A DNA stretch of 41,450 nt from Halothiobacillus sp. 35-54-62 (GCA_002281295.1 NCFS01000035.1:1-41450); one strand, 5' to 3'. Positions 25,567 through 34,380 are shown, numbered from the stretch's first letter. Notes: generated from the sequence alone by a model not told the origin. Numbers and translations: made by a program.

Positions 25567-25596
25567 CGATAAATTTAATGACAACTAAATTTATCG
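25567..25596. promoter_or_regulatory. Perfect 11-bp inverted repeat upstream of the exported-protein gene
   Basis: CGATAAATTTA and TAAATTTATCG are exact inverted copies separated by eight bases (ATGACAAC). A smaller inverted repeat, ATTGAT...ATCAAT (25541-25559), lies just to the left. Both sit between the divergent TonB receptor and the gene at 25712. No U run follows, so an operator is more likely than a terminator. It does not match Fur, Zur or IscR sites that I know. Confidence 0.5.
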
Positions 25597-25711
25597 GCTA
25601 TTAAATAAATAGGCATATATTTTTATCATTCATCATAAAAAATTTGAATAATCGCCAAATACCCTATAAGTTCAGTAGGTCTTTTTTGTTATCACCTTCC
25701 TGGAGTTCACT

Positions 25712-26413
25712 ATGAAACGTGTATTAATTGCTGCCGCCCTGTGTGCCACCGCGCTGCCTGTATTTGCTAATGAACCCAAGCCGTTAACCTTGGGCGAGCA
25801 GTTCATCGTGCGTGCTTATGCCGGTCAACTCGAAGGCCTGGCACTAAACAATGTGGTTAAAGCCAACACCTTGGGCATTGCCGTCAACGACAGCACCATT
25901 TGCGTGGCTCTGGCCAGCGCCATGGCCGGTGAATTTGTGGCGCACAACAAAGCCGAAGGCTTAGCTGAGAAAACCGAAAACCCCGAGCGCCGTTTAGACA
26001 TCGTAGCCTTTAACAAGCCTGATTCTGCCGCGTTTGCCGCCCAGCAGTTCAAAAACAAAGATGCCATTGCCTTGGTATTTGGCGGTCAATTAAGCGATGA
26101 AGCGAATGCCAAAGAAGTCAAAATGCTGCTAACCGATTTAGCCAAAGAAAACTACAAAGGCGCGTTATTCCTGCATTTGACCGTGTTTGGTAAAAAATGG
26201 GTAGAAATGGCCGCCACTGAAGACAAAGCGGTTGGCACTTGGCTTGCCGGCAAAGACAACATATTCGCCTTGGCAGTTAACCCCCAAGAGAAAAAAGGCA
26301 TGGTTAACCAAGTGAGCTACAAAGATGGCAAACAAACCGTCACCGGCGCCGTATTCACCACCGATTTAAACAATGGCTTTTTAGGCCTGTTTAATCGTCG
26401 CCTGGTAAAATAA
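25712..26413 (+). CDS. Exported protein of unknown function
   Basis: I do not recognise this 233-residue protein. It has a clear signal peptide (MKRVLIAAALCATALPVFA, cleavage before NEPKP) and a soluble, Lys- and Ala-rich mature part of about 214 residues with one Cys (STICVALA) and no His/Cys clusters, membrane segments or repeats. It should be periplasmic or secreted. TGGAG lies before the ATG and a weak promoter (TTGAAT, 15 bases, TATAAG at 25665-25670) upstream. A strong terminator follows, so it is a single-gene transcript. Divergent placement from the ZnuD-like receptor may hint at shared metal or stress control, but no sequence feature proves this. Confidence 0.8.
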   Translation: MKRVLIAAALCATALPVFANEPKPLTLGEQFIVRAYAGQLEGLALNNVVKANTLGIAVNDSTICVALASAMAGEFVAHNKAEGLAEKTENPERRLDIVAFNKPDSAAFAAQQFKNKDAIALVFGGQLSDEANAKEVKMLLTDLAKENYKGALFLHLTVFGKKWVEMAATEDKAVGTWLAGKDNIFALAVNPQEKKGMVNQVSYKDGKQTVTGAVFTTDLNNGFLGLFNRRLVK

Positions 26414-26445
26414 GCCCATCGGCTGCCATAGCCGGGCTCTTAAAT

Positions 26446-26474
26446 AAAAAAACCGCCTCAGGGCGGTTTTTTGT
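26446..26474. terminator. Bidirectional Rho-independent terminator
   Basis: AACCGCC, loop TCAG, GGCGGTT forms a perfect 7-pair stem, flanked by an A run on the left and six T on the right, so it works in both directions. It separates the convergent exported-protein gene (plus) and glycine-zipper lipoprotein gene (minus). Confidence 0.9.
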
Positions 26475-26517
26475 TGCATTAAATCAGCCTGTTAAAACAT
26501 AACAGCCGATCATTCAT

Positions 26518-27054
26518 TTAAGGGGTTTGCACGCCATTGCCTATGACCCCGCCCAGCACACCGCCAATCGCGGTTCCCATCAAGGTGCCCCCTGTTTTAT
26601 CCCCTTTTTTACTGAGATAGTGCCCGGCCAGCGCGCCCACGCCGGCACCCACTATAGCCCCCGCAACAGGGTTGCCTTGGGCGCCTTGATCGGGCTGCGC
26701 ATAGCCTTGTTGATATTGAGGCGTTTGGGGATATTGCGGATTTTGGTCATAGCCTGAGTTTTGCGGATATTGTTGATACTGCGGCTGATACTGAGGCTGA
26801 TATTGCGGCTGCGCGGGGTAGCGCGGCTGTGATTGATAACCACTTTGTGCATAGGGCTGCGCATAACTTGAATATTGCGGCGCACGCGGCGCATATTGCC
26901 CCTGATAAGGCATTTGCGCGCAGCCACTGGCTAACACAAGCGATGAACCTAATGCGGCGCCCAGAAAAATTTTCAGGGTAGCGATTGCTAGCTGGCCACG
27001 GGAAGAGGCAAAACGCGGCAACGCTACCCCATCAATTACTTTGATTTTTAACAT
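26518..27054 (-). CDS. Glycine-zipper lipoprotein with Pro/Gln/Tyr repeats
   Basis: The 178-residue product has a lipoprotein signal (KIFLGAALGSSLVLASGC) and then about 85 residues dominated by Gln, Pro, Tyr with QPQY and PQYPQ repeats. The C-terminal 45 residues are a glycine-zipper pair (GAIVGAGVGALAGHYL and GTLMGTAIGGVLGGVIGNG) as in SlyB/YmgG-like 2TM proteins, likely two close-packed helices in the outer membrane. A disordered linker of this composition is common but its role is unknown. I chose ATG 27054; a TTG start three codons earlier or further upstream is possible, with AAGGA 11 bases before the ATG. Confidence 0.78.
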   Translation of the reverse strand: MLKIKVIDGVALPRFASSRGQLAIATLKIFLGAALGSSLVLASGCAQMPYQGQYAPRAPQYSSYAQPYAQSGYQSQPRYPAQPQYQPQYQPQYQQYPQNSGYDQNPQYPQTPQYQQGYAQPDQGAQGNPVAGAIVGAGVGALAGHYLSKKGDKTGGTLMGTAIGGVLGGVIGNGVQTP

Positions 27055-27233
27055 GATGCTCAATTTCCTTGACAACGGTTAAACACACCTTCATGCCGCC
27101 TACCATACGCGCCAATTGACTTATAAAGTGGCTTTAATCCCTTGAAAATAGATTAAATTTTGTAAACCTTGTGTATCGAATTGTCGCTTGATTGCCCCAT
27201 AAGGTTGCCCGCTTCGGTAAGATGCGCTTGAGG

Positions 27234-27261
27234 TTGAAATATCGTACTAATCTAGTACAAT
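27234..27261 (+). promoter_or_regulatory. SUF operon promoter with IscR-type palindromic operator
   Basis: TTGAAA (27234-27239), a 16-base spacer and TACAAT (27256-27261) form a good sigma-70 promoter. Within it, GTACTA-ATC-TAGTAC (27244-27258) is a perfect palindrome. Its core ACTAATCTAGT fits the ACTRWWWYAGT core of IscR type-1 sites. The most likely ligand is the Rrf2 protein encoded 29 bases downstream, repressing its own operon in its cluster-loaded form; that is inference from IscR. Confidence 0.7.
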
Positions 27262-27289
27262 TAAACTCAATATTAAATCGAGCGCCGCC

Positions 27290-27799
27290 ATGTTAAAAAT
27301 CAGCCGAATGAGTGATTACGCCATTGTGCTGCTCACCGCGTTAGCGCGTGATGAAACGGCGCAATGCAATGCCCGCGCGCTGGCTGAAACAACGGGCTTA
27401 ACCTTGCCTTCGGTGGGCAAGCTCCTCAAAACGCTCACGGCGCAGGGTTTGCTTATTTCGCAACAAGGGCGCAAGGGCGGTTACCGCTTGGCGCGCAGCA
27501 CGCACGCCATTAGCTTGGCTCATATTGTGGAAGCCATTGATGGCCCCATCGCGATGACCGATTGTTTTGATGCCAGCCATGATTGCGGCTTAGAACTCAA
27601 TTGCGCCGTGCGCCCCCATTGGCGCGCCGTTAACCAAGGCCTACATGCCTTGCTCGATGACATTACTTTGGCTCGTTTAATTCAACCCGCACCACCCGAG
27701 CCCGTTCTCGCGGTGCCGGTGTGGTTCAGCAAACCTAGGGCAAGCAGTGGTGAGCGCATTAAAAAAACGCCCGAACCTGCCACATTCCAGGTCAAATAA
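27290..27799 (+). CDS. Rrf2-family SUF operon regulator (IscR-like)
   Basis: The 169-residue protein has the Rrf2 winged helix (MLKISRMSDYAIVLL; LTLPSVGKLLKTLTAQGLL; QQGRKGGYRLAR wing) and the three cysteines that hold a [2Fe-2S] cluster in IscR: Cys92, Cys99 and Cys105 in an acidic and His-containing loop. It belongs to the SUF-assembly regulator branch that precedes sufB in many gammaproteobacteria. A disordered basic tail (about 145-169) follows. The operator at 27244-27258 points to autoregulation. sufB begins 66 bases downstream with no terminator between. Confidence 0.92.
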   Translation: MLKISRMSDYAIVLLTALARDETAQCNARALAETTGLTLPSVGKLLKTLTAQGLLISQQGRKGGYRLARSTHAISLAHIVEAIDGPIAMTDCFDASHDCGLELNCAVRPHWRAVNQGLHALLDDITLARLIQPAPPEPVLAVPVWFSKPRASSGERIKKTPEPATFQVK

Positions 27800-27865
27800 C
27801 CGCATGAACCCCAATCCAATCCATTCAATTGATACGGCACAGCCGCACTAATTAAGGCACATTAA

Positions 27866-29332
27866 ATGAGCGAACAACACGAAATCGAAGCGCTGGTTTC
27901 CCGCGATTATAAATACGGATTTGTCACCGATATTGAGCAGGAAATTATCCCGCCGGGCTTAAATGAAGACGTGGTACGTTTAATTTCCGCTAAAAAAAAC
28001 GAGCCGGAATTCTTGCTTGAGTGGCGGCTAAAAGCCTATCGGCACTGGCTAACCATGAGCCCGCCCACTTGGGCGCATGTGCATTATCCGCCGATTGATT
28101 ATCAGGCGTTGTCGTATTATGCCGCGCCTAAAAGCGTTGCCGAACAGGCCGAAATTGATGCCAACCGGCCTAAGAGCTTGGATGATGTCGATCCAAAGTT
28201 GCTGGAAATGTACGCCAAACTCGGCATTCCATTGCATGAACGGGCCGCACTGGCGGGGGTGGCCGTTGATGCGGTGTTTGACAGCGTGTCGGTTACCACT
28301 ACCTTTCGCGAGAAGCTTGCAGAAGTGGGGGTTATTTTTTGCTCATTTTCTGAGGCGGTGCACAGCCATCCCGAGTTGATTAAAAAGTATTTAGGCACGG
28401 TGGTGCCCGCCGGCGATAACTACTATGCGGCGCTCAATTCCGCCGTGTTCTCGGATGGCTCATTTGTGTTTATTCCCAAAGGCGTGCGCTGCCCGATGGA
28501 GCTTTCCACCTATTTTCGCATTAATGCCCTAAATACCGGCCAGTTCGAGCGCACCTTAATCGTGGCGGAAGAAGGCGCGCATGTTAGCTACTTAGAAGGC
28601 TGCACCGCCCCGCAACGCGATGAAAATCAACTTCATGCCGCCGTGGTGGAATTGGTAGCGCTCGATGATGCCACCATTAAATATTCCACCGTGCAAAACT
28701 GGTATCCCGGCGATGAGCACGGCAAGGGTGGTATTTATAATTTTGTGACCAAGCGCGGTGATGCCCGTGGTGATCGCTCTAAAATCACCTGGACCCAAGT
28801 GGAAGCCGGTTCTGCTATTACCTGGAAATATCCCAGCTGCATTTTGCGCGGCGATGATTCAGTGGGTGAATTTTATTCCGTGGCGGTGAGTAATCATTAT
28901 CAGCAGGTGGATTCTGGCACCAAGATGATTCACTTAGGCAAGCGCACGCGCAGCACGATTGTCTCCAAAAGCATTTCCGCTGGGCGCTCGCAAAATGCGT
29001 ATCGCGGCTTGGTGCATATCGCCAAAACAGCCGATGATGCCCGCAATTACACGCAATGCGATGCCCTGCTCATTGGCGATCGCAACGGCGCGCACACTTT
29101 TCCGTATATTGAATCGAAAAATGCCAGCGCCCAAATCGAGCATGAGGCCACCACCACCAAGGTGAGCGATGACCAGATTTTTTATCTTAAATCGCGCGGC
29201 ATCACCGAAGAAAATGCCACCAATATGATTGTGAACGGCTTTTGCAAAGAAGTTTTTAACGAGCTCCCCATGGAATTTGCCGTTGAAGCACAAGCCTTGC
29301 TTGCCGTATCGCTCGAAGGCTCAGTGGGTTAA
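27866..29332 (+). CDS. sufB: Fe-S cluster scaffold subunit SufB
   Basis: The 488-residue scaffold builds clusters with SufC and SufD. It is close to the E. coli length (495). Conserved blocks include [50 protein letters not shown] and [11 protein letters not shown], where Cys398 corresponds to the functional Cys405 of E. coli SufB. The C-terminus [22 protein letters not shown] is typical. It is the first structural gene of the operon. Confidence 0.96.
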   Translation: MSEQHEIEALVSRDYKYGFVTDIEQEIIPPGLNEDVVRLISAKKNEPEFLLEWRLKAYRHWLTMSPPTWAHVHYPPIDYQALSYYAAPKSVAEQAEIDANRPKSLDDVDPKLLEMYAKLGIPLHERAALAGVAVDAVFDSVSVTTTFREKLAEVGVIFCSFSEAVHSHPELIKKYLGTVVPAGDNYYAALNSAVFSDGSFVFIPKGVRCPMELSTYFRINALNTGQFERTLIVAEEGAHVSYLEGCTAPQRDENQLHAAVVELVALDDATIKYSTVQNWYPGDEHGKGGIYNFVTKRGDARGDRSKITWTQVEAGSAITWKYPSCILRGDDSVGEFYSVAVSNHYQQVDSGTKMIHLGKRTRSTIVSKSISAGRSQNAYRGLVHIAKTADDARNYTQCDALLIGDRNGAHTFPYIESKNASAQIEHEATTTKVSDDQIFYLKSRGITEENATNMIVNGFCKEVFNELPMEFAVEAQALLAVSLEGSVG

Positions 29333-29385
29333 GCCCGCGTGCGCAAGCCCCAAAACCTCGCCCCTATTTTTTAAGAGAACTGAAC

Positions 29386-30141
29386 ATGAGCCTATTAGAA
29401 ATCAAAAATTTGCATGCAAAAATTGGCGAAAAAATTATTTTGCGCGGCATTAATCTCACCGTCAATGCGGGCGAAGTGCATGCCATCATGGGGCCTAATG
29501 GTTCAGGCAAAAGCACCTTGTGCCAAGTGCTGGGCGGGCGCGATGGGTTTGAAGTTACCGAAGGGTCTGTTGAATTTGATGGCATGAATTTGCTTGAAAT
29601 GGAAACCGAAGATCGTGCCAATGCGGGCTTACTGCTCGGCTTTCAGCATCCCGTTGAAATCCCCGGGGTCAAAAATATCTATTTACTGAAAGAATCACTC
29701 AATGCCCAGCGCAAAGCGCGCGGCTTAGGCGAGCTTGATACCTTTGCATTCATGAAACAGGTGCGCGAACTCGTTAAATCGATGCAGATGGACGATGCGT
29801 TTTTGCATCGCGGCGTGAATGCGGGTTTCTCTGGCGGCGAGAAAAAGCGCAATGAAATTCTGCAAATGCTGTTGCTCCAGCCCAAACTCGCCTTACTGGA
29901 TGAAACCGATTCGGGGTTAGATATCGACGCGCTTAAAATCGTATCCGAGGGCATTAATCGCCTGCGCGGCACCGATCGGGGCATTGTTTTAGTCACCCAT
30001 TATCAGCGCTTATTAAGCTATGTTGAGCCCGATTTTGTGCATATTTTATACAAAGGCCAAATCATCAAATCGGGGGATAAATCGCTCGCGCTGCAACTGG
30101 AAGCCGAGGGCTATGAAGATATTCTCAAGGCAGCATCATGA
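29386..30141 (+). CDS. sufC: Fe-S assembly ATPase SufC
   Basis: The 251-residue ABC-type ATPase drives conformational change in the SufBCD complex. It has Walker A GPNGSGKST (about 36-44), signature FSGGEKKRNEI and Walker B LALLDETDSGLDIDAL, with the SufC-specific VTHYQRLL switch region and a C-terminal LALQLEAEGYEDIL. No membrane partner is implied; SufC is soluble. The start follows AAGAGAA, and the stop overlaps the sufD start (ATGA). Confidence 0.96.
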   Translation: MSLLEIKNLHAKIGEKIILRGINLTVNAGEVHAIMGPNGSGKSTLCQVLGGRDGFEVTEGSVEFDGMNLLEMETEDRANAGLLLGFQHPVEIPGVKNIYLLKESLNAQRKARGLGELDTFAFMKQVRELVKSMQMDDAFLHRGVNAGFSGGEKKRNEILQMLLLQPKLALLDETDSGLDIDALKIVSEGINRLRGTDRGIVLVTHYQRLLSYVEPDFVHILYKGQIIKSGDKSLALQLEAEGYEDILKAAS

Positions 30142-31430
30142 GCGCCCCCATGCCCCGCGCCCTTGAACCCATTGTGTTGCCCGATTGGCTGCGCGCCGCG
30201 TTAAGCCAGCCAGCCACCGCCCGCGTAGCGCCCAGCAGTCGGCAAGCGGCTGCATTAGCACAAATTTTAAACTGGGGCTTACCCACGGCGCGAGATGAAG
30301 AATGGCGCTGGACCAATCTTCGCCCCATCGCGCGCTTAGCGGCCGCCGAGCCTCAAGCCAAGGCGCCCTGCTCGGATTTATCGGTGGGGATTCCCGATGC
30401 GCTGGTCATTCGATTTGTGGGCGGGCAACTGCAAGCTTTGCCGCAAAACTTACCCGCCGGCCTTAGCCTAACCCCGTTAAGCCGTGCCCATGATATTGAT
30501 CGGGCGGCCGCGTTTGCGCCCAGCGCGCAAAGCCGAAATGATGCGCTGCTCGCACTCAATACCGCCTGCGCCACCGAGGGTGTTGTACTCGATATTGCGG
30601 CCAATGCCGACATCCAAGCCCCCGTTGTGCTCGATTGGCAAGATAACAACCAACACGGCAACCACAGCCACACCCGCCTATTTATTCGCATGGGCGCGCA
30701 CAGCACGGCCACGGTATTAGAGGCCACGCAAGCCCCCGAAAATACCCCGCATTGGCGCAATGCGGTCAGCGTCATCGAGCAAGGCGCCAACAGCCAGCTC
30801 ACCCACATAAGCTTAGGGCTGGCTGGCGATCAGCGGTTACTCACCGATCGAAGTTTTGTGCAACTCGGCCGCGATGCGCGTTATCGCTCCATCAATATTC
30901 AATTAGGCGGGCAACTCGCGCGGCGCGAAATTGATGTCAATATCAGTGAATCTGGGGCGCATTGCGATTTACTGGGGCTTATGATGCCGCGCGGCAAGCA
31001 AGTGATGGACACCCACACCCGTATCACCCACGGCGCTCCTCACACCACGAGCAACGAGCAATATCAAATTATTGCCGATGAGGCGGGGCGCGGCATTTTC
31101 AAGGGTCGAATCTTGGTGGCAGAAGATGCCCAAAAAATTGAGGCCTACCAAAATAGCCGAAATTTATTGTTATCAAACACCGCCGAAATTGATACCAAGC
31201 CTGAGTTAGAAATTTACGCCGATGATGTGAAATGCAGCCACGGCGCCACCATCGGGCGGCTGGATGATGAGGCCTTATATTATTTGCAAAGCCGGGGTAT
31301 TTCCCGCACAAACGCCCGCAAATTACTCATTACCGGCTTTGCCCAAGAAATTATCGATGCCCTGCCCTACCCCGAATTGGTTGCGCAAATGAGTGCGATG
31401 ATGCAAACACACATGGGCGATGCGCCATGA
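30138..31430 (+). CDS. sufD: Fe-S assembly subunit SufD
   Basis: The 430-residue SufB paralogue completes the SufBCD complex and helps iron delivery. Typical blocks are DEEWRWTNLRPIA near residue 55, the beta-helix core with GAHCDLLGLMMPRGKQ and HTRITHGAP, KIEAYQNSRNLLLS, and the C-terminal CSHGATIGRLDDEALYYLQSRGI. It overlaps sufC and sufS by four bases each, so the three are translationally coupled. Confidence 0.95.
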   Translation: MSAPMPRALEPIVLPDWLRAALSQPATARVAPSSRQAAALAQILNWGLPTARDEEWRWTNLRPIARLAAAEPQAKAPCSDLSVGIPDALVIRFVGGQLQALPQNLPAGLSLTPLSRAHDIDRAAAFAPSAQSRNDALLALNTACATEGVVLDIAANADIQAPVVLDWQDNNQHGNHSHTRLFIRMGAHSTATVLEATQAPENTPHWRNAVSVIEQGANSQLTHISLGLAGDQRLLTDRSFVQLGRDARYRSINIQLGGQLARREIDVNISESGAHCDLLGLMMPRGKQVMDTHTRITHGAPHTTSNEQYQIIADEAGRGIFKGRILVAEDAQKIEAYQNSRNLLLSNTAEIDTKPELEIYADDVKCSHGATIGRLDDEALYYLQSRGISRTNARKLLITGFAQEIIDALPYPELVAQMSAMMQTHMGDAP

Positions 31431-32671
31431 GCGATACGCCAAACACGGCAAGCACCTTTGATGTGGAAGCCATTCGCGCGCAGTTTCCTGCCTTGCAGCA
31501 AAGGGTGAATGGCAAGCCTTTGGTTTATTTAGATAATGCCGCCACCACGCAAAAACCACTCTGCGTGATTGATGCGGTTAACCAATTTTATCGCGTGGAT
31601 AACGCCAATATTCATCGCGGGGTTCATGCCTTATCGGCGCGTGCCACCGAGCAATATGAGGCCGCACGCGAGCAGATTCGCCAAAGCCTGAATGCCGCTG
31701 CCGTGGATGAAATCGTATTCGTGCGGGGCACCACCGAAGCCATTAATTTAGTGGCATCCAGCTTTGGATCGCGCCTCAAAGCCGGGGATGAAATTCTTAT
31801 TTCTGCCCTAGAGCACCACGCTAATATCGTGCCGTGGCATCTCTTGCGTGAACGCATGGGCATCGTGCTCAAAGTAATCCCCGTCACTGATATGGGCGAA
31901 CTGGATTTATCCGCCCTACCCGCGCTCATCACCCCGCGCACCCGTTTACTGGCGGTAAACCACGTATCCAACGCGCTCGGCACCATCAACCCCGTGCAAG
32001 CAATTTGCGCCCAAGCCCACGCCCACGGCGTGCCCGTACTTATTGATGGCGCCCAAGGCTTGCCGCACGGCTTGGTGGATGTTCAGGCGATAAATTGCGA
32101 TTTTTACGCGATGTCGGGGCATAAAGCCTTCGGCCCTTCTGGTGTGGGTGCGCTGTATGCCCGCCGCCCTTGGCTTGATGAGCTCCCCCCTTATCAAGGC
32201 GGCGGCGACATGATCGAAACCGTGCGCTTTGATTGCGTGCGCTACGCCCCGCCGCCCGCCAAATTTGAAGCCGGCACACCCAACATTGAGGGCGCCATTG
32301 GCCTTAAAGCGGCGCTTGCTTGGCATGCCGCGCAAAATTGGCCGGCCATTACCCACCATGAAGCCCAATTGCTTGCCGCCGCCGCCATAGGGCTGCAAGA
32401 AATCCCGGGCTTGCGCCTAATCGGGCAAGCCGCCCACAAAGTGCCGGTGGTATCGTTTGTGATTGCTGGCTGCCACCCGCACGACATCGGCACCTTGCTT
32501 GATGCCATGGGCATTGCCGTGCGCACCGGACAGCATTGCGCCATGCCCGTGCTAGAACAACTCGGCGCGGCCACAGGCACCGTGCGCGCCTCGTTTGCGT
32601 TTTACAACACGATGGATGACGTGCAGGCGCTCGTTCGTGCCGTGCATCGCGCCCACGACCTCCTCTCTTAA
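31427..32671 (+). CDS. sufS: Cysteine desulfurase SufS (class II)
   Basis: The 414-residue PLP enzyme takes sulfur from cysteine for cluster building. PLP-binding Lys233 is in AMSGHKAFGPSGVG, and the persulfide Cys371 is in RTGQHCAMPVL, the class II pattern that needs a SufE partner, which is encoded later in the operon. The N-terminal FPALQQRVNGKPLVYLDNAATTQKP is family-typical. It overlaps sufD by four bases and is followed after 16 bases by sufT. Confidence 0.96.
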   Translation: MSDTPNTASTFDVEAIRAQFPALQQRVNGKPLVYLDNAATTQKPLCVIDAVNQFYRVDNANIHRGVHALSARATEQYEAAREQIRQSLNAAAVDEIVFVRGTTEAINLVASSFGSRLKAGDEILISALEHHANIVPWHLLRERMGIVLKVIPVTDMGELDLSALPALITPRTRLLAVNHVSNALGTINPVQAICAQAHAHGVPVLIDGAQGLPHGLVDVQAINCDFYAMSGHKAFGPSGVGALYARRPWLDELPPYQGGGDMIETVRFDCVRYAPPPAKFEAGTPNIEGAIGLKAALAWHAAQNWPAITHHEAQLLAAAAIGLQEIPGLRLIGQAAHKVPVVSFVIAGCHPHDIGTLLDAMGIAVRTGQHCAMPVLEQLGAATGTVRASFAFYNTMDDVQALVRAVHRAHDLLS

Positions 32672-32687
32672 GTATTCGAGAAATTCT

Positions 32688-33233
32688 ATGGAACCCTTGG
32701 AACGTGTTCGATTAACCCGAGACTGTGTCGCCATCATGGTGCCTTCTGGCCAAAAAGTGCTGGCATCTAAAGATACGCCAGTTGAAATTATGCAGGCACT
32801 GGGCGGCAGCTTTACCATCAAAGCGCGCGGCCATTTGCTACGCTTAGAGGGCAAAGATGCCGATGCGCTCGGCAAAGAGCCGCCGCCGAAACCGGAGCTC
32901 CCCGAAAATGCCACCGATGCCGATATTGAGCAGATGGTGTGGGAGCAGTTGCGGGGCGTATTCGACCCCGAAATCCCGATTAATATCGTCGAACTCGGCT
33001 TGGTTTACACCGTTAAAGTTGAGGCGCTGCCAGTTTCTGGGCGGCGGGTGGATGTCAACATGACGCTCACCGCGCCCGGCTGCGGCATGGGTGGGGTGAT
33101 TGCTTCTGATGCGCACCAGCGCATTATGGAAATTCCCACCGTGGAAGAAGCCGCCGTCGAACTGGTGTTCGATCCGCCCTGGCACCGCGAGATGATGTCG
33201 GAAGAAGCGCGCCTCGCCACGGGGATGTTTTAA
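32688..33233 (+). CDS. sufT: SufT-type Fe-S assembly protein (MIP18/DUF59 family)
   Basis: The 181-residue protein helps mature Fe-S proteins; relatives act as cluster-targeting factors. Residues 1-70 are the SufT-specific N-terminal part (DCVAIMVPSGQKV), and about 80-165 are DUF59 with FDPEIPINIVELGLVYTV, the conserved TAPGCGMG cysteine motif and ELVFDPPWHREMMS. I chose ATG 32688, 16 bases after sufS and behind GAGAAA, over a longer upstream reading that lies inside sufS. The Rieske gene starts one base after its stop. Confidence 0.9.
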   Translation: MEPLERVRLTRDCVAIMVPSGQKVLASKDTPVEIMQALGGSFTIKARGHLLRLEGKDADALGKEPPPKPELPENATDADIEQMVWEQLRGVFDPEIPINIVELGLVYTVKVEALPVSGRRVDVNMTLTAPGCGMGGVIASDAHQRIMEIPTVEEAAVELVFDPPWHREMMSEEARLATGMF

Positions 33234-33234
33234 C

Positions 33235-33533
33235 ATGCCGCGCACCTGGTTACCTGTTTGCCCCCTGCGTGAATTAGGCGCGGGAGAACGGCGCGTCGTT
33301 GAAGGCCCTGATACCGATATTTTAGTAGTGAATACCGACGGCATCATCTTGGCCGTGGCCAACCAATGCAGCCACCAAGATCGCCCCCTAGATGAAGGCG
33401 CGCTCGATGGCGACCTAATTACCTGCCCCTACCACAATGCCCAACACTGTCGGCGCCCGCCTATGAACCCATCGCTTGCTTTGACATTAAAATCGATAAT
33501 GAACACATTTATGTCGCCGATAGCCCGCGTTAA
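33235..33533 (+). pseudogene. Rieske [2Fe-2S] ferredoxin gene, broken by an internal deletion/frameshift
   Basis: The first 70 codons read as a non-heme-oxygenase-type Rieske protein (LPVCPLRELGAGERRVV) with both cluster motifs intact, CSH (about 43-45) and CPYH (about 64-67). After CPYHNAQ the frame breaks. The correct C-terminal strands (LSAPAYEPIACFDIKIDNEH, then IYVADSPR and a stop at 33531-33533) continue in another frame. Compared with relatives about 6-8 codons between CPYH and PAYEP are missing, so a deletion of roughly 19-22 bases fits. The frame as written instead runs to 33555. Rieske genes are regular members of SUF operons in some gammaproteobacteria. Confidence 0.75.
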
Positions 33534-33551
33534 TTCCACCGGAGAAAAGCC

Positions 33552-33950
33552 ATGAACCCATCCCAAATGCAGGCCGCCCTTGAGCGTGCCGCCGCCTTGC
33601 CGGTCAGTGCGCACATCACCCTAACCCCCGCTGCGGCGGCGCATATTCAAACCACGCTGGCAACCGAGCCTGCCGCCCTTGGGCTACGCGTGGGGGTTAA
33701 AAAATCGGGCTGCACCGGGTTTGGGTATGTGATGGATTTTGCCCGCACCATTGAAGCGGATGATCTTATTTTTGAGCATTATCAAGTGCGCCTGGTGTGT
33801 GATGAGCAAAGCTTAACCATGCTTAAAGGCTCAACCTTAGATTATGTGGTCAATGGGCTATCGCGCCTGCTGCAATTTAACAACCCCAATGTGGTCGATA
33901 GTTGCGGTTGTGGCGAGAGCTTTAGCATTAAGGAAACCACGCATGCTTAA
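33552..33950 (+). CDS. sufA: A-type Fe-S carrier, SufA/IscA-like
   Basis: The 132-residue protein carries clusters from the SUF scaffold to target enzymes. The three ligand cysteines of A-type proteins are present: Cys54 (KKSGCTGFGY), Cys118 and Cys120 (DSCGCGESF). An N-terminal extension of about 20 residues precedes the core. GGAG lies before the ATG. It overlaps the out-of-frame end of the Rieske reading and the start of sufE. Confidence 0.93.
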   Translation: MNPSQMQAALERAAALPVSAHITLTPAAAAHIQTTLATEPAALGLRVGVKKSGCTGFGYVMDFARTIEADDLIFEHYQVRLVCDEQSLTMLKGSTLDYVVNGLSRLLQFNNPNVVDSCGCGESFSIKETTHA

Positions 33951-34371
33951 CATCACCCCGCAGGCAGCGATTGATGAGCTCAAATCGGAGTTCGCTTTTT
34001 TTGATGATTGGACCGATCGCTACCAATACATCATCGACATGGGCAAAGCCTTGCCCGCCTTTCCCGCCGATAAGCAAGACGATGCCCACAAATTTTATGG
34101 CTGCCAATCGCAAGTTTGGTTTGATGCCGAGTGGCAAAATAATCGCTTGATGCTGCAAGGCACCAGCGATGCGGCAATAGTTAAAGGGCTCATCGCCCTG
34201 CTATTTCGGGTTTATGGCCAGCAAACCGCTGATGAAATTTTAGCCACCACGCCCGGTTTTTTAGATGACATGGGGTTAAAAACCCACCTATCGGCCAATC
34301 GCGCCACCGGGCTTATGGGCATGATTCAAAAAATTCAAACCCTTGCGGCTGAATCAAAAAAAACACCCTAA
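33943..34371 (+). CDS. sufE: Cysteine desulfuration protein SufE
   Basis: The 142-residue protein accepts persulfide sulfur from SufS at Cys54 (KFYGCQSQVW). Other typical parts are FFDDWTDRYQYIIDMGK, LIALLFRVYGQQTADEI and the C-terminal LSANRATGLMGMI. The chosen ATG overlaps the sufA stop by 8 bases; a longer frame upstream lies within sufA. It is last gene of the operon and is followed by a hairpin. Confidence 0.94.
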   Translation: MLNITPQAAIDELKSEFAFFDDWTDRYQYIIDMGKALPAFPADKQDDAHKFYGCQSQVWFDAEWQNNRLMLQGTSDAAIVKGLIALLFRVYGQQTADEILATTPGFLDDMGLKTHLSANRATGLMGMIQKIQTLAAESKKTP

Positions 34372-34380
34372 AATCGGATC

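Noticed and set aside
25621-25660. Fur box in the AT-rich leader of the exported-protein gene
   Set aside because: TTATCATTCATCATA has too many mismatches to GATAATGATAATCATTATC.
32844-33362. 172-codon minus-strand open frame across sufT and the Rieske gene
   Set aside because: It is antisense to sufT, shows no family features and has no ribosome binding site.
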